Assembly (NCBI RefSeq): GCF_900104785.1
Contig: NZ_LT629733.1
Location: forward strand, 2,893,001 to 2,957,000
DNA: 64,000 nt
Reading direction: 5' to 3'
DNA from: Formosa sp. Hel1_31_208
GTDB taxonomy: Bacteria > Bacteroidota > Bacteroidia > Flavobacteriales > Flavobacteriaceae
The notes under the pieces are model-generated. The model saw only the letters and a list, made by a program, of their open reading frames with translations. It was not told the origin of the DNA and did not search any database. The position numbers and the translations under genes were made by a program. Below, piece after piece: positions 52,887 to 62,977 of the stretch (positions within the stretch are counted from its first letter, which is position 1; every line of letters starts with the position of its first letter).

Positions 52887-54233
52887 TTAATTCCAACGTT
52901 TTTCCTCTTCTTCTTGCATAAATTTTTCAATTTTACGCTTTTCCCATCCACTGCCTAGTACACCATCATTTACATATACTTTATACGCATGAAATACTAA
53001 TCCCATTCCCCAACCAAACATTGGAAACCAGAACCATTGTATGGTATTTGGCGTAAATGTATACCAGATAAAAAATAAAAATGGGATAACAAAACAGTAG
53101 GAGATTAGGCTGTAATAAAATTCTTTCATCTCTTCTACACGTTTTCGTGCTCTAACGTATGAGTCGTCAAATTTTGATTTTGGTTCGATTGCTTTCATAA
53201 TTGATACTTGTTTTGTAAGCATTGGTATTGCTACTGCAAAACTTTTTGCTTGTTGATTGATTGATACTGTTTTATTTGATAATAATTTATAGCGTTGCTT
53301 GATATTTTCTAATCCTACACCACTACTCTTTTTTACAATTTGTTTCGGCTGAAGGTTATTCTCTACAATCAGCATACCTTCAGATTCATAAATTTTAATA
53401 TGCAAGGGCTTACTGCTAGTAACCATATTGTGTTTTACTGCATTTTCTAGCAACAATTGTAACGATAATGGTACTACCTTACTTTCTGGATTTGAAGCCT
53501 GATCTGGAATTTCAAAAATAATACTGTCTTCAAATCGCATTTTTAAAAGCGACATATAGGTTCTCGCAAAATTGAGCTCTTCATCTACGGTGATTAGATC
53601 TTTATTTTTCTGTTCTAAAACGTAGCGATATACTTTTGACAAAGACGTGGTGAACTTTTGCGCATTCTTTGGGTTTTCTTCAATTAAACTTGTCAATACA
53701 TTTAAGCTATTGAATAAAAAGTGCGGATCTAACTGATTCTTTAAAGCATCAAACTTTGCGCTTGCGGTTCCTGCAATAACCTTTTGCTCTTTTATTTTAT
53801 TTTTTTGATATCTGTTATAGAAAAATATAATATGAAATACAGAGATAATACTTAAGGTAATCCAAAGTCCGAAAGAATATCCATGCCATGTTTCTCTTCT
53901 TATAAATTCTTCAAACGACAAATCATTAAACACTATTGAAATAAATGCTCTTAAAAAAAATAGCCCAATTAATGTAATGATAGTAGCTCCAATGACACCA
54001 ACAATAATACGTTTTATTGTATCTCCTTTTTTCCATTGACGACGTTCCATATAATCAAAGAACGCCATATTCGAGTATCCTAGAACAAACGTATATAACT
54101 GGTAAAACCCAAAATCAATTAAAAACTCATTAACACTGTTAAAATCAAAATCATTTGATAATGCATTTCCAATGACAAATACAATGCATCCAATACTGAA
54201 CGTAATAATGATATTTTTAAATGATTTTGTCAT
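52887..54233 (-). CDS. sensor histidine kinase (LytS-like) with C-terminal 2TM domain
   Basis: A 448-residue membrane kinase. Four N-terminal helices (about 8-25, 40-58, 76-100, 120-140) lead to a His_kinase domain with phospho-His171 (DPHFLFNSLN). The ATPase has the N-box (LLENAVKHN, Asn264) and G-box (GVGLENI, 305-307). Residues about 355-448 form a 2TM domain like the two small neighbours. Fusion of a 2TM domain to a kinase C-terminus links the module to signalling. It is first after the TPR gene in the cassette. Confidence 0.9.
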   Translation of the reverse strand: MTKSFKNIIITFSIGCIVFVIGNALSNDFDFNSVNEFLIDFGFYQLYTFVLGYSNMAFFDYMERRQWKKGDTIKRIIVGVIGATIITLIGLFFLRAFISIVFNDLSFEEFIRRETWHGYSFGLWITLSIISVFHIIFFYNRYQKNKIKEQKVIAGTASAKFDALKNQLDPHFLFNSLNVLTSLIEENPKNAQKFTTSLSKVYRYVLEQKNKDLITVDEELNFARTYMSLLKMRFEDSIIFEIPDQASNPESKVVPLSLQLLLENAVKHNMVTSSKPLHIKIYESEGMLIVENNLQPKQIVKKSSGVGLENIKQRYKLLSNKTVSINQQAKSFAVAIPMLTKQVSIMKAIEPKSKFDDSYVRARKRVEEMKEFYYSLISYCFVIPFLFFIWYTFTPNTIQWFWFPMFGWGMGLVFHAYKVYVNDGVLGSGWEKRKIEKFMQEEEEKRWN

Positions 54234-54239
54234 AATAGT

Positions 54240-54866
54240 TTATTCTTTACATGATTTCAAAACATCTACTGCTCGTTCTTTTCCCCAATTTGGATGCAGA
54301 TCGCTTTGTGGTTTAAAGTTAGCAAAAAGTTCTATTGATCGCTCCATTTCTTGGCAATAAGGCTTGGTATCCTGTCCAAAATAGCGTGCACTTCCCATTC
54401 CCCATTCTGCTTTACCAAAAGCTACTCTTGGATTTTGAGGATCCAAATTGAAGGCTTTATTATATAGTTCTGAAATTTTACCTGAGTATTTCATACCGTA
54501 TTTCATACCGTCAAAAGCTACCCAATTGGTAAATACTTGAGCCTGCAGCACTAATAATTCTGGGTTATCATTACTGATACTCACCGCTGTATTTAAGTGC
54601 TCTTGTGCTTTATCTAATTGTGCTTTTAAAACCGTTTCATCGGTAATATTCCAGCTTTTTAAACTGTTAATTTGTGCGATGTAGTAATGTGGTAACCATT
54701 GTTCTGATTCTGCATTAGCAATGCGTTCGAACATATTTTCTGCCTCATCTGTTTTGTTAGATTGCCAAAGCTCAAATGCTTTCTGCATGCCTGTTTCATA
54801 ATTGGTTTGTGCAGATGTTACTTGGCTGAAAACAAAGAAAATAAAAATTTTAACTAAGGTTTGCAT
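54240..54866 (-). CDS. secreted tetratricopeptide-like protein of the 2TM cassette
   Basis: A 208-residue protein with a signal peptide (ending VTSAQ). The rest is helical repeats: AFELWQSNKTDEAENMFERI, AQEHLNTAVSISNDNPELL, LYNKAFNLDPQNPRVAFG, which look like degenerate TPRs. It lies 6 bp upstream of the sensor kinase, so it is in the same operon and could supply an extracytoplasmic input. That is inference from position only. Confidence 0.78.
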   Translation of the reverse strand: MQTLVKIFIFFVFSQVTSAQTNYETGMQKAFELWQSNKTDEAENMFERIANAESEQWLPHYYIAQINSLKSWNITDETVLKAQLDKAQEHLNTAVSISNDNPELLVLQAQVFTNWVAFDGMKYGMKYSGKISELYNKAFNLDPQNPRVAFGKAEWGMGSARYFGQDTKPYCQEMERSIELFANFKPQSDLHPNWGKERAVDVLKSCKE

Positions 54867-55072
54867 GATATATTGGTTTAATGCTGAAAAAGGTTCAGCT
54901 TGATTGATGAGACAAATATCAAACAGAAGAGCGGTTTTTAAAAAAGGGAATGACCGAATTGTAATTTTTTAAGGATGAATTGAAAAAAAACATTTTTTTA
55001 ATCAAAAATTAGTAACTTGATAAGACTTTTTACTACTAATTAACAAGATCAATCTTTATTACTTCCGCCATT

Positions 55073-56881
55073 ATGAAAAAATCTATTTTTTTACTGTTCA
55101 TATTATTTACATCATTATCATTGTCTCAGTCTAATAAACGACTGAAAGGCATTGAAAAACAATTAAATACCATTCTTGATCTGACTAAATCTCCCGGTTT
55201 TGCGGTTGCAGTAGTTGAAGGCGATAAAATCGTTTATGCCAAAGGGTTTGGTTATAGTGATTATGAAAACAAAGTCCCCGTTGATGAACATACGTTATTT
55301 GCTATTGGGTCATCAACTAAGGCATTTACTTCGGGACTACTAGGTGTCTTGAGAGACGAAGAAAAATTATCATTTGATGATAGTCCGTTAGACTATATTC
55401 CTGATTTTAAATTCTATAATAGTGATATGAATAATACCATTATAATTAAAGATTTAATGAGACATAGTACGGGTTTGCCGAGACATGATGCCTCGTGGTA
55501 TTTTTTCCCTAATAAAGACAAAGACAGTTTACTAATGCGTGTAAAGTATCAGGAACCATTTACGGGAGTGCGACAACAATGGTATTATAATAACTTTATG
55601 TTTTTAGCGCAAGGCGTGATTACGGAAAAGATAACTGGAAAAAGTTGGGAAGAGAATATCGAAACGCATTTTTTTAAACCTTTGGGCATGACGCGCTCTA
55701 AAACAGATATTGAAGGGATGAAGTCCAGTTCAAATGCAGCGTTTGGTTATGAATTAAAAGATAACACAGAGATTTCAAAAATGGATTATTATGATATTTC
55801 TGGGATGGCACCAGCAGGAAGTATTAATAGTAGCGTCAATGACATGAGCAAATGGATTACATTATGGTTACAAAAGGGTAAATACCAAGATCAGCAAATC
55901 ATTCCAGAAGATTACATTAAAGAGGCCATGAGTTCTCAAATGGTGCTTGCTAGTGGCCTTCCTGATGATAAATATCCTGATATGCACTTCGCCAATTACG
56001 GTTATGGTTGGATGTTAGGATCATATAAAGGACATTATCGTGTTGAACACGGAGGAAACATAGATGGTTTCTCAGCAAGTGTCGCCTTTTTCCCTACTGA
56101 TAATATGGGTATTGTTGTATTAGCTAATCAAAATGGTTCGGCCGTTCCAAGTTTAGTTCGAAATACTATTGCAGATTATATGCTAGAGGTTGACAAAACC
56201 GATTGGATTGGACGTTTTAAAGAAAATTTAGAAAAATCATTGAAAGCACAAGATGAAGCAAAAGATGATACAGAAAAATCTAATGTAAAAAATACAAAAC
56301 CATCCCACATTAAATTAGACTATACCGGTTCTTATCATCATGATGGTTATGGAAAATTCAATGTAATTGTAGAAAATGACACCCTTTTTACCGAGTTGGA
56401 TGGTGATAAGTTATATTTACATCATTTTCATTATGACACTTTTGAACTTATAGATGTCGTGAAAGGAAAGGTAGATACTTCTGCTATAGGCCAATCCTTA
56501 AAAGTAACATTCCTTACCAATGAATCGGGAGATATTTCTGATATGGAATCCACTTTAGAACCTACAGTGGATCCAATCGTTTTTAAACGTACACCGAGCA
56601 CGATTGATGTAGATAAAGAGACACTAGAAACTTATGTAGGTGATTATAATTTGGCTGGTACCATAATAAAAGTGTATCTCAAAGATGAAAACGTATTGTA
56701 TCTATTTGTTCAAGGACAACCTGAGTATGAGTTATTAGCTACAGCAAAACACAAGTTTTCTTTTAAAACTTTGGAAGGGTTTAAGGTAGAGTTTGTAGAA
56801 GATGACAAAGGTGGCATTATACAATTAAAGGCCATTCAACCTAATGGCACTTTTGTGGCGACTAAGAACCCAAAAGAATAA
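55073..56881 (+). CDS. serine beta-lactamase-fold hydrolase (class C/PBP-like)
   Basis: A 602-residue exported protein; the signal peptide ends LSLSQ. The beta-lactamase-like domain (about 25-385) has the SxxK motif at Ser80-Lys83, YYN as the second motif (about 166-168), and HGG (about residue 330) in place of KTG, as in class C esterases and EstB-like enzymes. Residues about 410-602 are beta-rich, probably one or two lipocalin-like domains. It might cleave D-Ala peptides or esters; antibiotic hydrolysis cannot be assumed. Confidence 0.9.
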   Translation: MKKSIFLLFILFTSLSLSQSNKRLKGIEKQLNTILDLTKSPGFAVAVVEGDKIVYAKGFGYSDYENKVPVDEHTLFAIGSSTKAFTSGLLGVLRDEEKLSFDDSPLDYIPDFKFYNSDMNNTIIIKDLMRHSTGLPRHDASWYFFPNKDKDSLLMRVKYQEPFTGVRQQWYYNNFMFLAQGVITEKITGKSWEENIETHFFKPLGMTRSKTDIEGMKSSSNAAFGYELKDNTEISKMDYYDISGMAPAGSINSSVNDMSKWITLWLQKGKYQDQQIIPEDYIKEAMSSQMVLASGLPDDKYPDMHFANYGYGWMLGSYKGHYRVEHGGNIDGFSASVAFFPTDNMGIVVLANQNGSAVPSLVRNTIADYMLEVDKTDWIGRFKENLEKSLKAQDEAKDDTEKSNVKNTKPSHIKLDYTGSYHHDGYGKFNVIVENDTLFTELDGDKLYLHHFHYDTFELIDVVKGKVDTSAIGQSLKVTFLTNESGDISDMESTLEPTVDPIVFKRTPSTIDVDKETLETYVGDYNLAGTIIKVYLKDENVLYLFVQGQPEYELLATAKHKFSFKTLEGFKVEFVEDDKGGIIQLKAIQPNGTFVATKNPKE

Positions 56882-56955
56882 TTACTAAGCATATGTATGA
56901 ATAAAGCACACAAGAATTATCGGGTATTGAGCGTTCTTACTCTAAATGTCGTATA

Positions 56956-57333
56956 ATGAAAAAGATAGTAGTAGCTACGGGCTTAATTGTTGTACTTATA
57001 GTGCTGTTTTATGTAGGTTTACACCTTTTCGGAAGATTTATTTATAATACCCAATCTTGTAAGCAATTCAATATTGATAATATCGAATTAAGGACAGGTG
57101 TTGACATTCCTAAAGTAACAACAATTAAATGCGAGTGCATTAACAATAAAAAAGTATCAAAATTTATTATAGATACTGAAAAGGTTGATATAGTAACCTA
57201 TATAGCCAATAATGACTTTGTGCTTGTTGATGACCTATATATCAAAGAGCATGACAACAAGAACTCCACATATAGAGTTGTTTTTAACAAGCAAACCGCA
57301 GAGTTAATTGTCAACCTAACCTATAAAAACTAG
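56956..57333 (+). CDS. hypothetical membrane-anchored protein
   Basis: A 125-residue protein with one N-terminal helix (about 4-22, IVVATGLIVVLIVLFYVGL) and a soluble domain of about 90 residues. Three Cys occur (about 35, 56, 58). No family was recognised. It lies 74 bp after the hydrolase gene, and a terminator follows. Confidence 0.65.
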   Translation: MKKIVVATGLIVVLIVLFYVGLHLFGRFIYNTQSCKQFNIDNIELRTGVDIPKVTTIKCECINNKKVSKFIIDTEKVDIVTYIANNDFVLVDDLYIKEHDNKNSTYRVVFNKQTAELIVNLTYKN

Positions 57334-57346
57334 ATGGATAAAAAAC

Positions 57347-57372
57347 AAAAAAGCACCAATTTGGTGCTTTTT
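57347..57372. terminator. bidirectional terminator between convergent genes
   Basis: An 11-bp A/T-flanked stem (AAAAAAGCACC at 57347-57357 with GGTGCTTTTT at 57363-57372) around a 5-base loop. It lies between the hypothetical gene and the convergent PPIase gene. Confidence 0.85.
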
Positions 57373-57392
57373 ATAGGGTCATAATTTAGTGT

Positions 57393-58325
57393 TTATTTTA
57401 CATCCATAAGTTCTACATCGAAAACCAAGGTCGCATTTGGTGGAATAACGCCTCCAGCTCCCGCAGAACCATAACCTAAATCACTAGGAATAACTAAACG
57501 GGCTTTATCACCAACGTTTAATAAACAAATACCTTCATCCCATCCTGATATTACCTGACCTACGCCTACTTTAAAATCTAAAGGCGCATTTCTTTTATAA
57601 GAAGAATCAAAGACAGTTCCATCAGCTAATTGACCTTTGTAATGAACAGAGACCATTTTACCAGCTACAGCGGGTTTTCCATTTCCTTTTTGTATAATTT
57701 GATAACGCAATCCGCTTTCAGTGACTTCAAAACCAGCCGCTAATTTATCTAGCTTAGCTTTCGCCGCCTCACGTTCTTCAGCAACTCGTTTTTCTCTAGC
57801 ACCTTCAAATGTTCTAAACGCTTCAACAGCATTAAAGTTTTCAGCACTAGAACCCACTCTTACAATTTCTAAAGTTTCGATCTCATCACCTTGCGCAATA
57901 GCATCTACTACGTCCTGTCCTTCAACTACCTTTCCAAATACGGTATGGTTATTATCTAACCAAGGCGTTTCAATATGAGTGATAAAAAACTGACTCCCAT
58001 TAGTTCCTGGTCCTGCATTTGCCATCGACAAAACTCCTGGTGCATCATGTTTTAAATCAGGATGAAACTCATCATCAAACTTGTATCCAGGATTACCAGT
58101 TCCTGTCCCTTGAGGACATCCTCCTTGAATCATAAAATCAGGAATGACTCTATGAAACTTTAATCCGTCGTAATATGGTGTTCCTTGTGGTTTTACTTCA
58201 TTTTCTAAATTTCCTTCAGCTAAAGCAACAAAGTTACCTACGGTACCTGGTGTTTTCTGATATTCTAAAGCGACTAAGATTTCGCCTTTTGTAGTATTAA
58301 ATTTTGCGTATAAACCGTCTTGCAT
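57393..58325 (-). CDS. bifunctional peptidyl-prolyl isomerase: cyclophilin plus FKBP
   Basis: A 310-residue cytoplasmic protein combining two prolyl-isomerase folds. A cyclophilin domain at about 1-160 contains [19 protein letters not shown] and GSQFFIT. A charged helical linker follows, and an FKBP domain at about 205-310 contains [25 protein letters not shown] and GYGSAGAGG. It has no signal peptide. Each domain keeps the main binding residues by eye. Such fusions occur in Bacteroidota and catalyse proline isomerisation during folding. Confidence 0.94.
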   Translation of the reverse strand: MQDGLYAKFNTTKGEILVALEYQKTPGTVGNFVALAEGNLENEVKPQGTPYYDGLKFHRVIPDFMIQGGCPQGTGTGNPGYKFDDEFHPDLKHDAPGVLSMANAGPGTNGSQFFITHIETPWLDNNHTVFGKVVEGQDVVDAIAQGDEIETLEIVRVGSSAENFNAVEAFRTFEGAREKRVAEEREAAKAKLDKLAAGFEVTESGLRYQIIQKGNGKPAVAGKMVSVHYKGQLADGTVFDSSYKRNAPLDFKVGVGQVISGWDEGICLLNVGDKARLVIPSDLGYGSAGAGGVIPPNATLVFDVELMDVK

Positions 58326-58441
58326 TGTGTTTTATTTAAATTGAGATGCAAAGATAACAAACTCTTTCAGAAGAGCGAAGTAAGTATCATTATTTGGAAT
58401 TTGAATTTCTTAAGATTAGTTTTGTTCAAAATAAAAACTAG

Positions 58442-58873
58442 ATGAGCTTCATTACTAAATTAAAATCTGCCCTCGGAAATTCTAAAACAAATACTCCACA
58501 AGCCGTTTCTGACACCACGGATGCTATTATCGATGATATAGAGCACGACCCATTTGCAATTTCAGAGAGCAATGTTTTTTATGCTGGATTAAATGAATTA
58601 GGAGGTTATTATTTTTTTCAAACGATTATTGTTGGAACTTTAAAGGTCAAATCAAAAAATGGTGGTCAATTAACTATCATAGGAACTGACTTTGAACTAC
58701 AACTTGATTCTGACTCTATTGAATTTGAATCAGACCCAACAGATGTTAAAGGTAGGAGTATCACAAAAATTGATTTCCAAATTGAGGAGGCTGATGCTGC
58801 CAAAATTGATCGTAAAACGGTTACGCAACTAGAACTTGTTTGCAAGAAACATAAACTCATATTTACTGTGTAA
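58442..58873 (+). CDS. hypothetical cytoplasmic protein
   Basis: A 143-residue protein with no signal peptide or membrane helix. The first 45 residues are polar and probably disordered; the rest is beta-rich (VFYAGLNELGGYYFFQTIIVGTLKVKSK). No family was recognised. It converges on recQ, 23 bp away. Confidence 0.65.
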   Translation: MSFITKLKSALGNSKTNTPQAVSDTTDAIIDDIEHDPFAISESNVFYAGLNELGGYYFFQTIIVGTLKVKSKNGGQLTIIGTDFELQLDSDSIEFESDPTDVKGRSITKIDFQIEEADAAKIDRKTVTQLELVCKKHKLIFTV

Positions 58874-58896
58874 ATAGAATGAGCACAATCATCATA

Positions 58897-61098
58897 TTAA
58901 TTGGCGACTTCACTAATAAATTTAATTCGATAGAGTCGTAATTCTTCATCATCGTAATCGCCATCAAATTCTTCAATAGCTACATCAATTTTATCAGTTT
59001 CAGACTCCATAAAATAATCATGAATCTCCTCTTGCTGGTCTTCATCTAATACATCCTCTAACCAGTAATCAATGTTTAATTTCGTGCCTGAATAAACGAT
59101 AGCTTCCATTTCTTTGATAAAGTCTGCCATAGACATGCCTTTTGAAGTAGCAATATCTGTTAATGGCAGTTTTCGGTCAACATTTTGAATGATATACAAT
59201 TTAATAGCAGAATTAGACCCCGTACTTTTGACTACAAAATCATCAGGTCTTGTAATATCATTATCTTCGACATAGGTCGCAATCAATTCAACAAAGTCCT
59301 TTCCGTATTTTTTTGCCTTTCCATCTCCGACACCATGAACATTACTCAGCTCTTCTATGGTGATTGGATATTTAAGTGCCATATCTTCTAATGAGGGATC
59401 TTGAAAAATGACAAATGGCGGCACGTCTAAGCGTTTTGCATTGCGTTTTCTTAAATCCTTCAGCATCTTCATAAGAACTTCATCTGCTACTGCTCCCCCA
59501 CCTTTGGCTGCCGTAATAATACCATCATCTGTACCTTCATCGAACACATGGTCTTCGGTCATCATAAAAGACTTTGGTGATTTCATATATTGTCGTCCTT
59601 CTTGAGACAGTCTCAGCACGCCGTATGTTTCAATATCCTTTTTAAGAAAACGGGCAACCAATACTTGACGAATAAGTGCCATCCAATATCTATTATCGCG
59701 ATCTTTACCTACTCCAAAAAACGGTTGTGTATCTGTTTTGTGAGATGAAATTAAGGCATTTGTTTTCCCTATTAAAACCTGAACTAAATCTTTAGATTTA
59801 TATTTCTCGTTGGTCTTATCAACCGTCTCTAAGAGAATAGACACTTCTTTTTGTGCCTCGTGTTGTTTTTTAGGGTATCGCACATTATCATCCATTTCAC
59901 CACCTTCTCCAGTGGCATTGTCAAATTCTTCACCAAAATAATGCAATATAAATTTACGTCTGGATATCGAACTTTCAGCAAATGCAACTACTTCTTGAAG
60001 TAATGCTTGACCAATTTCCTGCTCTGCAACAGGTTTTCCAGACATAAATTTTTCTAATTTCTCTATATCTTTATAGGCGTAAAAAGCTAAACAATGACCT
60101 TCTCCTCCATCTCTTCCTGCACGACCTGTTTCCTGATAATAACTCTCAATACTTTTTGGAATATCATGATGGATGACAAAACGCACATCTGGTTTATCGA
60201 TTCCCATACCAAAAGCTATGGTTGCAACCACGACATCACAATCTTCCATTAAAAACATATCCTGATGTCTTACTCTAGTCTTTGGATCTAGACCTGCATG
60301 ATATGGCACGGCTTTAACGCCATTAACTTGTAACACCTGAGCTAGTTCCTCAACACGTTTTCTACTTAAACAGTAAACTATACCTGATTTCCCTTCATTT
60401 TTTTTGACAAAGCGAATAATATCGGCATCTACATTTTTGGTCTTTGGACGAATCTCATAATACAAATTCGGTCTATTAAAGGACGCTTTAAATGTTGTGG
60501 CATTTGTAATGTCTAGACTTTTTAAAATATCTTCTTGGACTTTAGGTGTCGCGGTGGCCGTTAACCCAATGATTGGAATATTATCCCCTATACGTTTTAT
60601 GATATGACGTAAATTTCTGTACTCTGGTCTAAAATCATGTCCCCATTCACTGATACAATGTGCTTCATCAACCGCCATAAATGAGATGGTAACAGACCTC
60701 AAAAACTCAACATGCTCCTCTTTAGTCAAAGATTCAGGAGCCACATATAATAGTTTTGTGACACCATTCATGATGTCTTCCTTTACGCGTTTGACTTCTG
60801 TTTTATTCAGTGAAGAATTTAAAACGTGTGCAACACCTTCTTCATTAGAGATTCCTCTAATAGCATCTACTTGATTCTTCATTAAGGCAATTAGAGGTGA
60901 TACAATAATTGCTGTTCCTTCCTTTATCAAAGCTGGTAATTGGTAGCACAATGATTTTCCACCACCAGTAGGCATGATAACAAATACATCCTCACTGTTA
61001 ACAACACTTTTAATAACGCTTTCTTGTAGTCCTTTAAATTTGGAAAAACCGAAGTATTGTTTTAGTGCAGAATGTATATCAATTTCTTTTATACTCAT
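58897..61098 (-). CDS. recQ: ATP-dependent DNA helicase RecQ
   Basis: A 733-residue RecQ helicase. Walker A is PTGGGKSLCYQLP, the DEAH box is VDEAHCISEWGHDFRPEY, and GLTATATPK is motif III. The RQC zinc/winged-helix region follows (about 345-500), then an HRDC domain near 520-600 (KRLDVPPFVIFQDPSLEDMA) and an additional C-terminal region. It unwinds DNA during repair. A good promoter lies upstream and the gene is divergent from kpsF. Confidence 0.95.
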   Translation of the reverse strand: MSIKEIDIHSALKQYFGFSKFKGLQESVIKSVVNSEDVFVIMPTGGGKSLCYQLPALIKEGTAIIVSPLIALMKNQVDAIRGISNEEGVAHVLNSSLNKTEVKRVKEDIMNGVTKLLYVAPESLTKEEHVEFLRSVTISFMAVDEAHCISEWGHDFRPEYRNLRHIIKRIGDNIPIIGLTATATPKVQEDILKSLDITNATTFKASFNRPNLYYEIRPKTKNVDADIIRFVKKNEGKSGIVYCLSRKRVEELAQVLQVNGVKAVPYHAGLDPKTRVRHQDMFLMEDCDVVVATIAFGMGIDKPDVRFVIHHDIPKSIESYYQETGRAGRDGGEGHCLAFYAYKDIEKLEKFMSGKPVAEQEIGQALLQEVVAFAESSISRRKFILHYFGEEFDNATGEGGEMDDNVRYPKKQHEAQKEVSILLETVDKTNEKYKSKDLVQVLIGKTNALISSHKTDTQPFFGVGKDRDNRYWMALIRQVLVARFLKKDIETYGVLRLSQEGRQYMKSPKSFMMTEDHVFDEGTDDGIITAAKGGGAVADEVLMKMLKDLRKRNAKRLDVPPFVIFQDPSLEDMALKYPITIEELSNVHGVGDGKAKKYGKDFVELIATYVEDNDITRPDDFVVKSTGSNSAIKLYIIQNVDRKLPLTDIATSKGMSMADFIKEMEAIVYSGTKLNIDYWLEDVLDEDQQEEIHDYFMESETDKIDVAIEEFDGDYDDEELRLYRIKFISEVAN

Positions 61099-61120
61099 TA
61101 ATCCCTATTAGTATTTTTGA

Positions 61121-61128
61121 TACATTTG
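61121..61128 (+). promoter_or_regulatory. -7 element of the kpsF unit
   Basis: A perfect TACATTTG, about 57 bases before the TTG start of kpsF. It lies 9 bp from the divergent recQ -7 element; no clear -33 was found. Confidence 0.4.
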
Positions 61129-61136
61129 CATAAGAC

Positions 61137-61167
61137 TAAAGATAACAATTTCTTTATACCCATCAAA
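61137..61167 (-). promoter_or_regulatory. promoter of recQ
   Basis: On the minus strand, TTTG (61167-61164), a 19-base spacer, then TATCTTTA (61144-61137), the Bacteroidota -33/-7 layout. The start site near 61130 leaves about 32 bases before the recQ ATG. Confidence 0.6.
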
Positions 61168-61184
61168 CTCAAAAAAATTTAATT

Positions 61185-62150
61185 TTGAACAGTATTCAAT
61201 CTATCCTAAAAACCGCAAGAAAAACCATAGATTTAGAACGAGATGCTATTGCTAATTTAAGTCATTTGTTAACAGATGACTTCGCAAATGCGGTGTCCTT
61301 AATTTATAATTCAAAAGGCCGAGTTATTATTACTGGTATTGGCAAAAGCGCTATCATCGCCAATAAAATTGTAGCAACGCTAAACTCTACTGGAACACCT
61401 GCTGTATTTATGCATGCTGCAGATGCCATTCACGGTGATTTAGGATTGATTTTAGAAGATGATGTGGTCATTTGTATTTCTAAAAGCGGTAATACCCCAG
61501 AAATAAAAGTTTTAGTACCCTTGATAAAAAATGCCAAAAATAAAATGATTGCTATCACAGGTAATGATTCATCATTTTTAGCACAGCAAGCCAATTATGT
61601 GCTGAATGCCTATGTCGCTCAAGAAGCTTGTCCGAATAATTTAGCACCCACCACGAGTACAACAGCTCAATTGGTCTTAGGAGACGCACTTGCGGTATGC
61701 TTATTAGAATTACGTGGTTTTTCGAGTAAAGATTTTGCAAAGTATCATCCAGGCGGTGCTTTAGGAAAACGATTATATCTAAGAGTAAGTGATCTCTCCT
61801 CAATTAATGAAAAACCAAAAGTAGAGTTGAATACCTCTGCTAAAGATGTGATTGTTGAAATTTCAGAAAAAATGTTAGGCGTTACAGCGGTCGTTGATAA
61901 TAACAAAATTACGGGTATCATTACCGATGGTGATTTAAGGCGTATGTTAACCAAAAGTGAGAACTTCATCCACCTGATCGCTAAAGATATCATGAGTAGT
62001 AATCCAAAGCGAATAGATGAAGATGCTATGGCCATTGATGCTATGGAACTCATGGAAGAACATGGTATTTCACAACTTCTGGTTGAGAAAAATGGAGAAT
62101 ATGCTGGGGTCATTCACATTCATGATTTAATAAAAGAAGGTATTATATAA
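61185..62150 (+). CDS. kpsF: D-arabinose-5-phosphate isomerase (KpsF/GutQ family)
   Basis: A 321-residue enzyme converting ribulose-5-phosphate to arabinose-5-phosphate for the Kdo sugar of lipopolysaccharide. It has an N-terminal SIS domain (VIITGIGKSAIIANKI, CISKSGNTPE) and two C-terminal CBS domains (about 205-321). The start is TTG at 61185, as no ATG lies near the beginning. Its stop shares a base with the tatC start (TAATG). It probably lies in the same unit as tatC. Confidence 0.93.
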   Translation: MNSIQSILKTARKTIDLERDAIANLSHLLTDDFANAVSLIYNSKGRVIITGIGKSAIIANKIVATLNSTGTPAVFMHAADAIHGDLGLILEDDVVICISKSGNTPEIKVLVPLIKNAKNKMIAITGNDSSFLAQQANYVLNAYVAQEACPNNLAPTTSTTAQLVLGDALAVCLLELRGFSSKDFAKYHPGGALGKRLYLRVSDLSSINEKPKVELNTSAKDVIVEISEKMLGVTAVVDNNKITGIITDGDLRRMLTKSENFIHLIAKDIMSSNPKRIDEDAMAIDAMELMEEHGISQLLVEKNGEYAGVIHIHDLIKEGII

Positions 62151-62977
62151 TGGGTAAAAAAAGCACCAATGAAATGTCATTTTTAGATCATCTTGAAGAT
62201 CTAAGGTGGCATTTAATTAGAATCACAGTGGCTGTATTAGTTTGTGCAACTGTGGCTTTTATCTTTAGTGGATTCATCTTCGAACATATTATTTTTGCTC
62301 CTAAACGAATGGATTTCCCTACCTATAAATGGTTATGTCAAGCCTCTCAATTTTTAGGAATAAATGACACTACATTTTGTGCTACTGAATTCCCATTTAA
62401 AATTCAAAGCAGACAAATGGCGGGACAATTCTCGGCAGATATTTGGACCTCCATATATTCCGGGTTTGTTATCGCATTCCCTTATGTAATCTATCAGTTT
62501 TGGAGCTTTATTAGTCCAGGGCTTCATATTAATGAACGTAGACATTCTAGAGGTTTTATAATAATTACTTCTTTCTTGTTTTTTGTTGGTGTATTATTTG
62601 GCTACTATGTTGTATCGCCATTATCCATAAACTTTTTAGCTAATTATAGCGTAAGCATAGAAGTATCAAATGAATTCGATTTAAGTTCATGGGTATCCAC
62701 CATACGATCTTCATGCTTAGCATCTGGTTTTGTGTTTGAACTCCCTATTATTATTTACTTTTTGACCAAAATTGGATTGGTAACGCCGCAAATCATGAAA
62801 AAATATCGAAAATTCGCTCTTGTCCTGGTCTTGATACTATCAGCCATTATAACACCTCCAGACTTAGCAAGCCAGATTATTGTAGCAATTCCCATATTGA
62901 TTCTATATCAAGTGAGTATTTATATCTCAAAAGTTGTAATTAGAAACCAAAACAAAAAACAAAAAGCACATGTCTGA
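62150..62977 (+). CDS. tatC: twin-arginine translocase subunit TatC
   Basis: A 275-residue membrane protein with six helices. N-terminal MSFLDHLEDLRWHLIRI is the TatC signature, with the conserved Glu. SIYSGFVIAFPYVIYQFWSFISPGLH matches the family's first periplasmic region and helix. It overlaps kpsF by 1 bp and the next gene by 8 bp. TatC recognises twin-arginine signal peptides of folded proteins. NosZ here, by contrast, uses the Sec path. Confidence 0.95.
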   Translation: MGKKSTNEMSFLDHLEDLRWHLIRITVAVLVCATVAFIFSGFIFEHIIFAPKRMDFPTYKWLCQASQFLGINDTTFCATEFPFKIQSRQMAGQFSADIWTSIYSGFVIAFPYVIYQFWSFISPGLHINERRHSRGFIIITSFLFFVGVLFGYYVVSPLSINFLANYSVSIEVSNEFDLSSWVSTIRSSCLASGFVFELPIIIYFLTKIGLVTPQIMKKYRKFALVLVLILSAIITPPDLASQIIVAIPILILYQVSIYISKVVIRNQNKKQKAHV

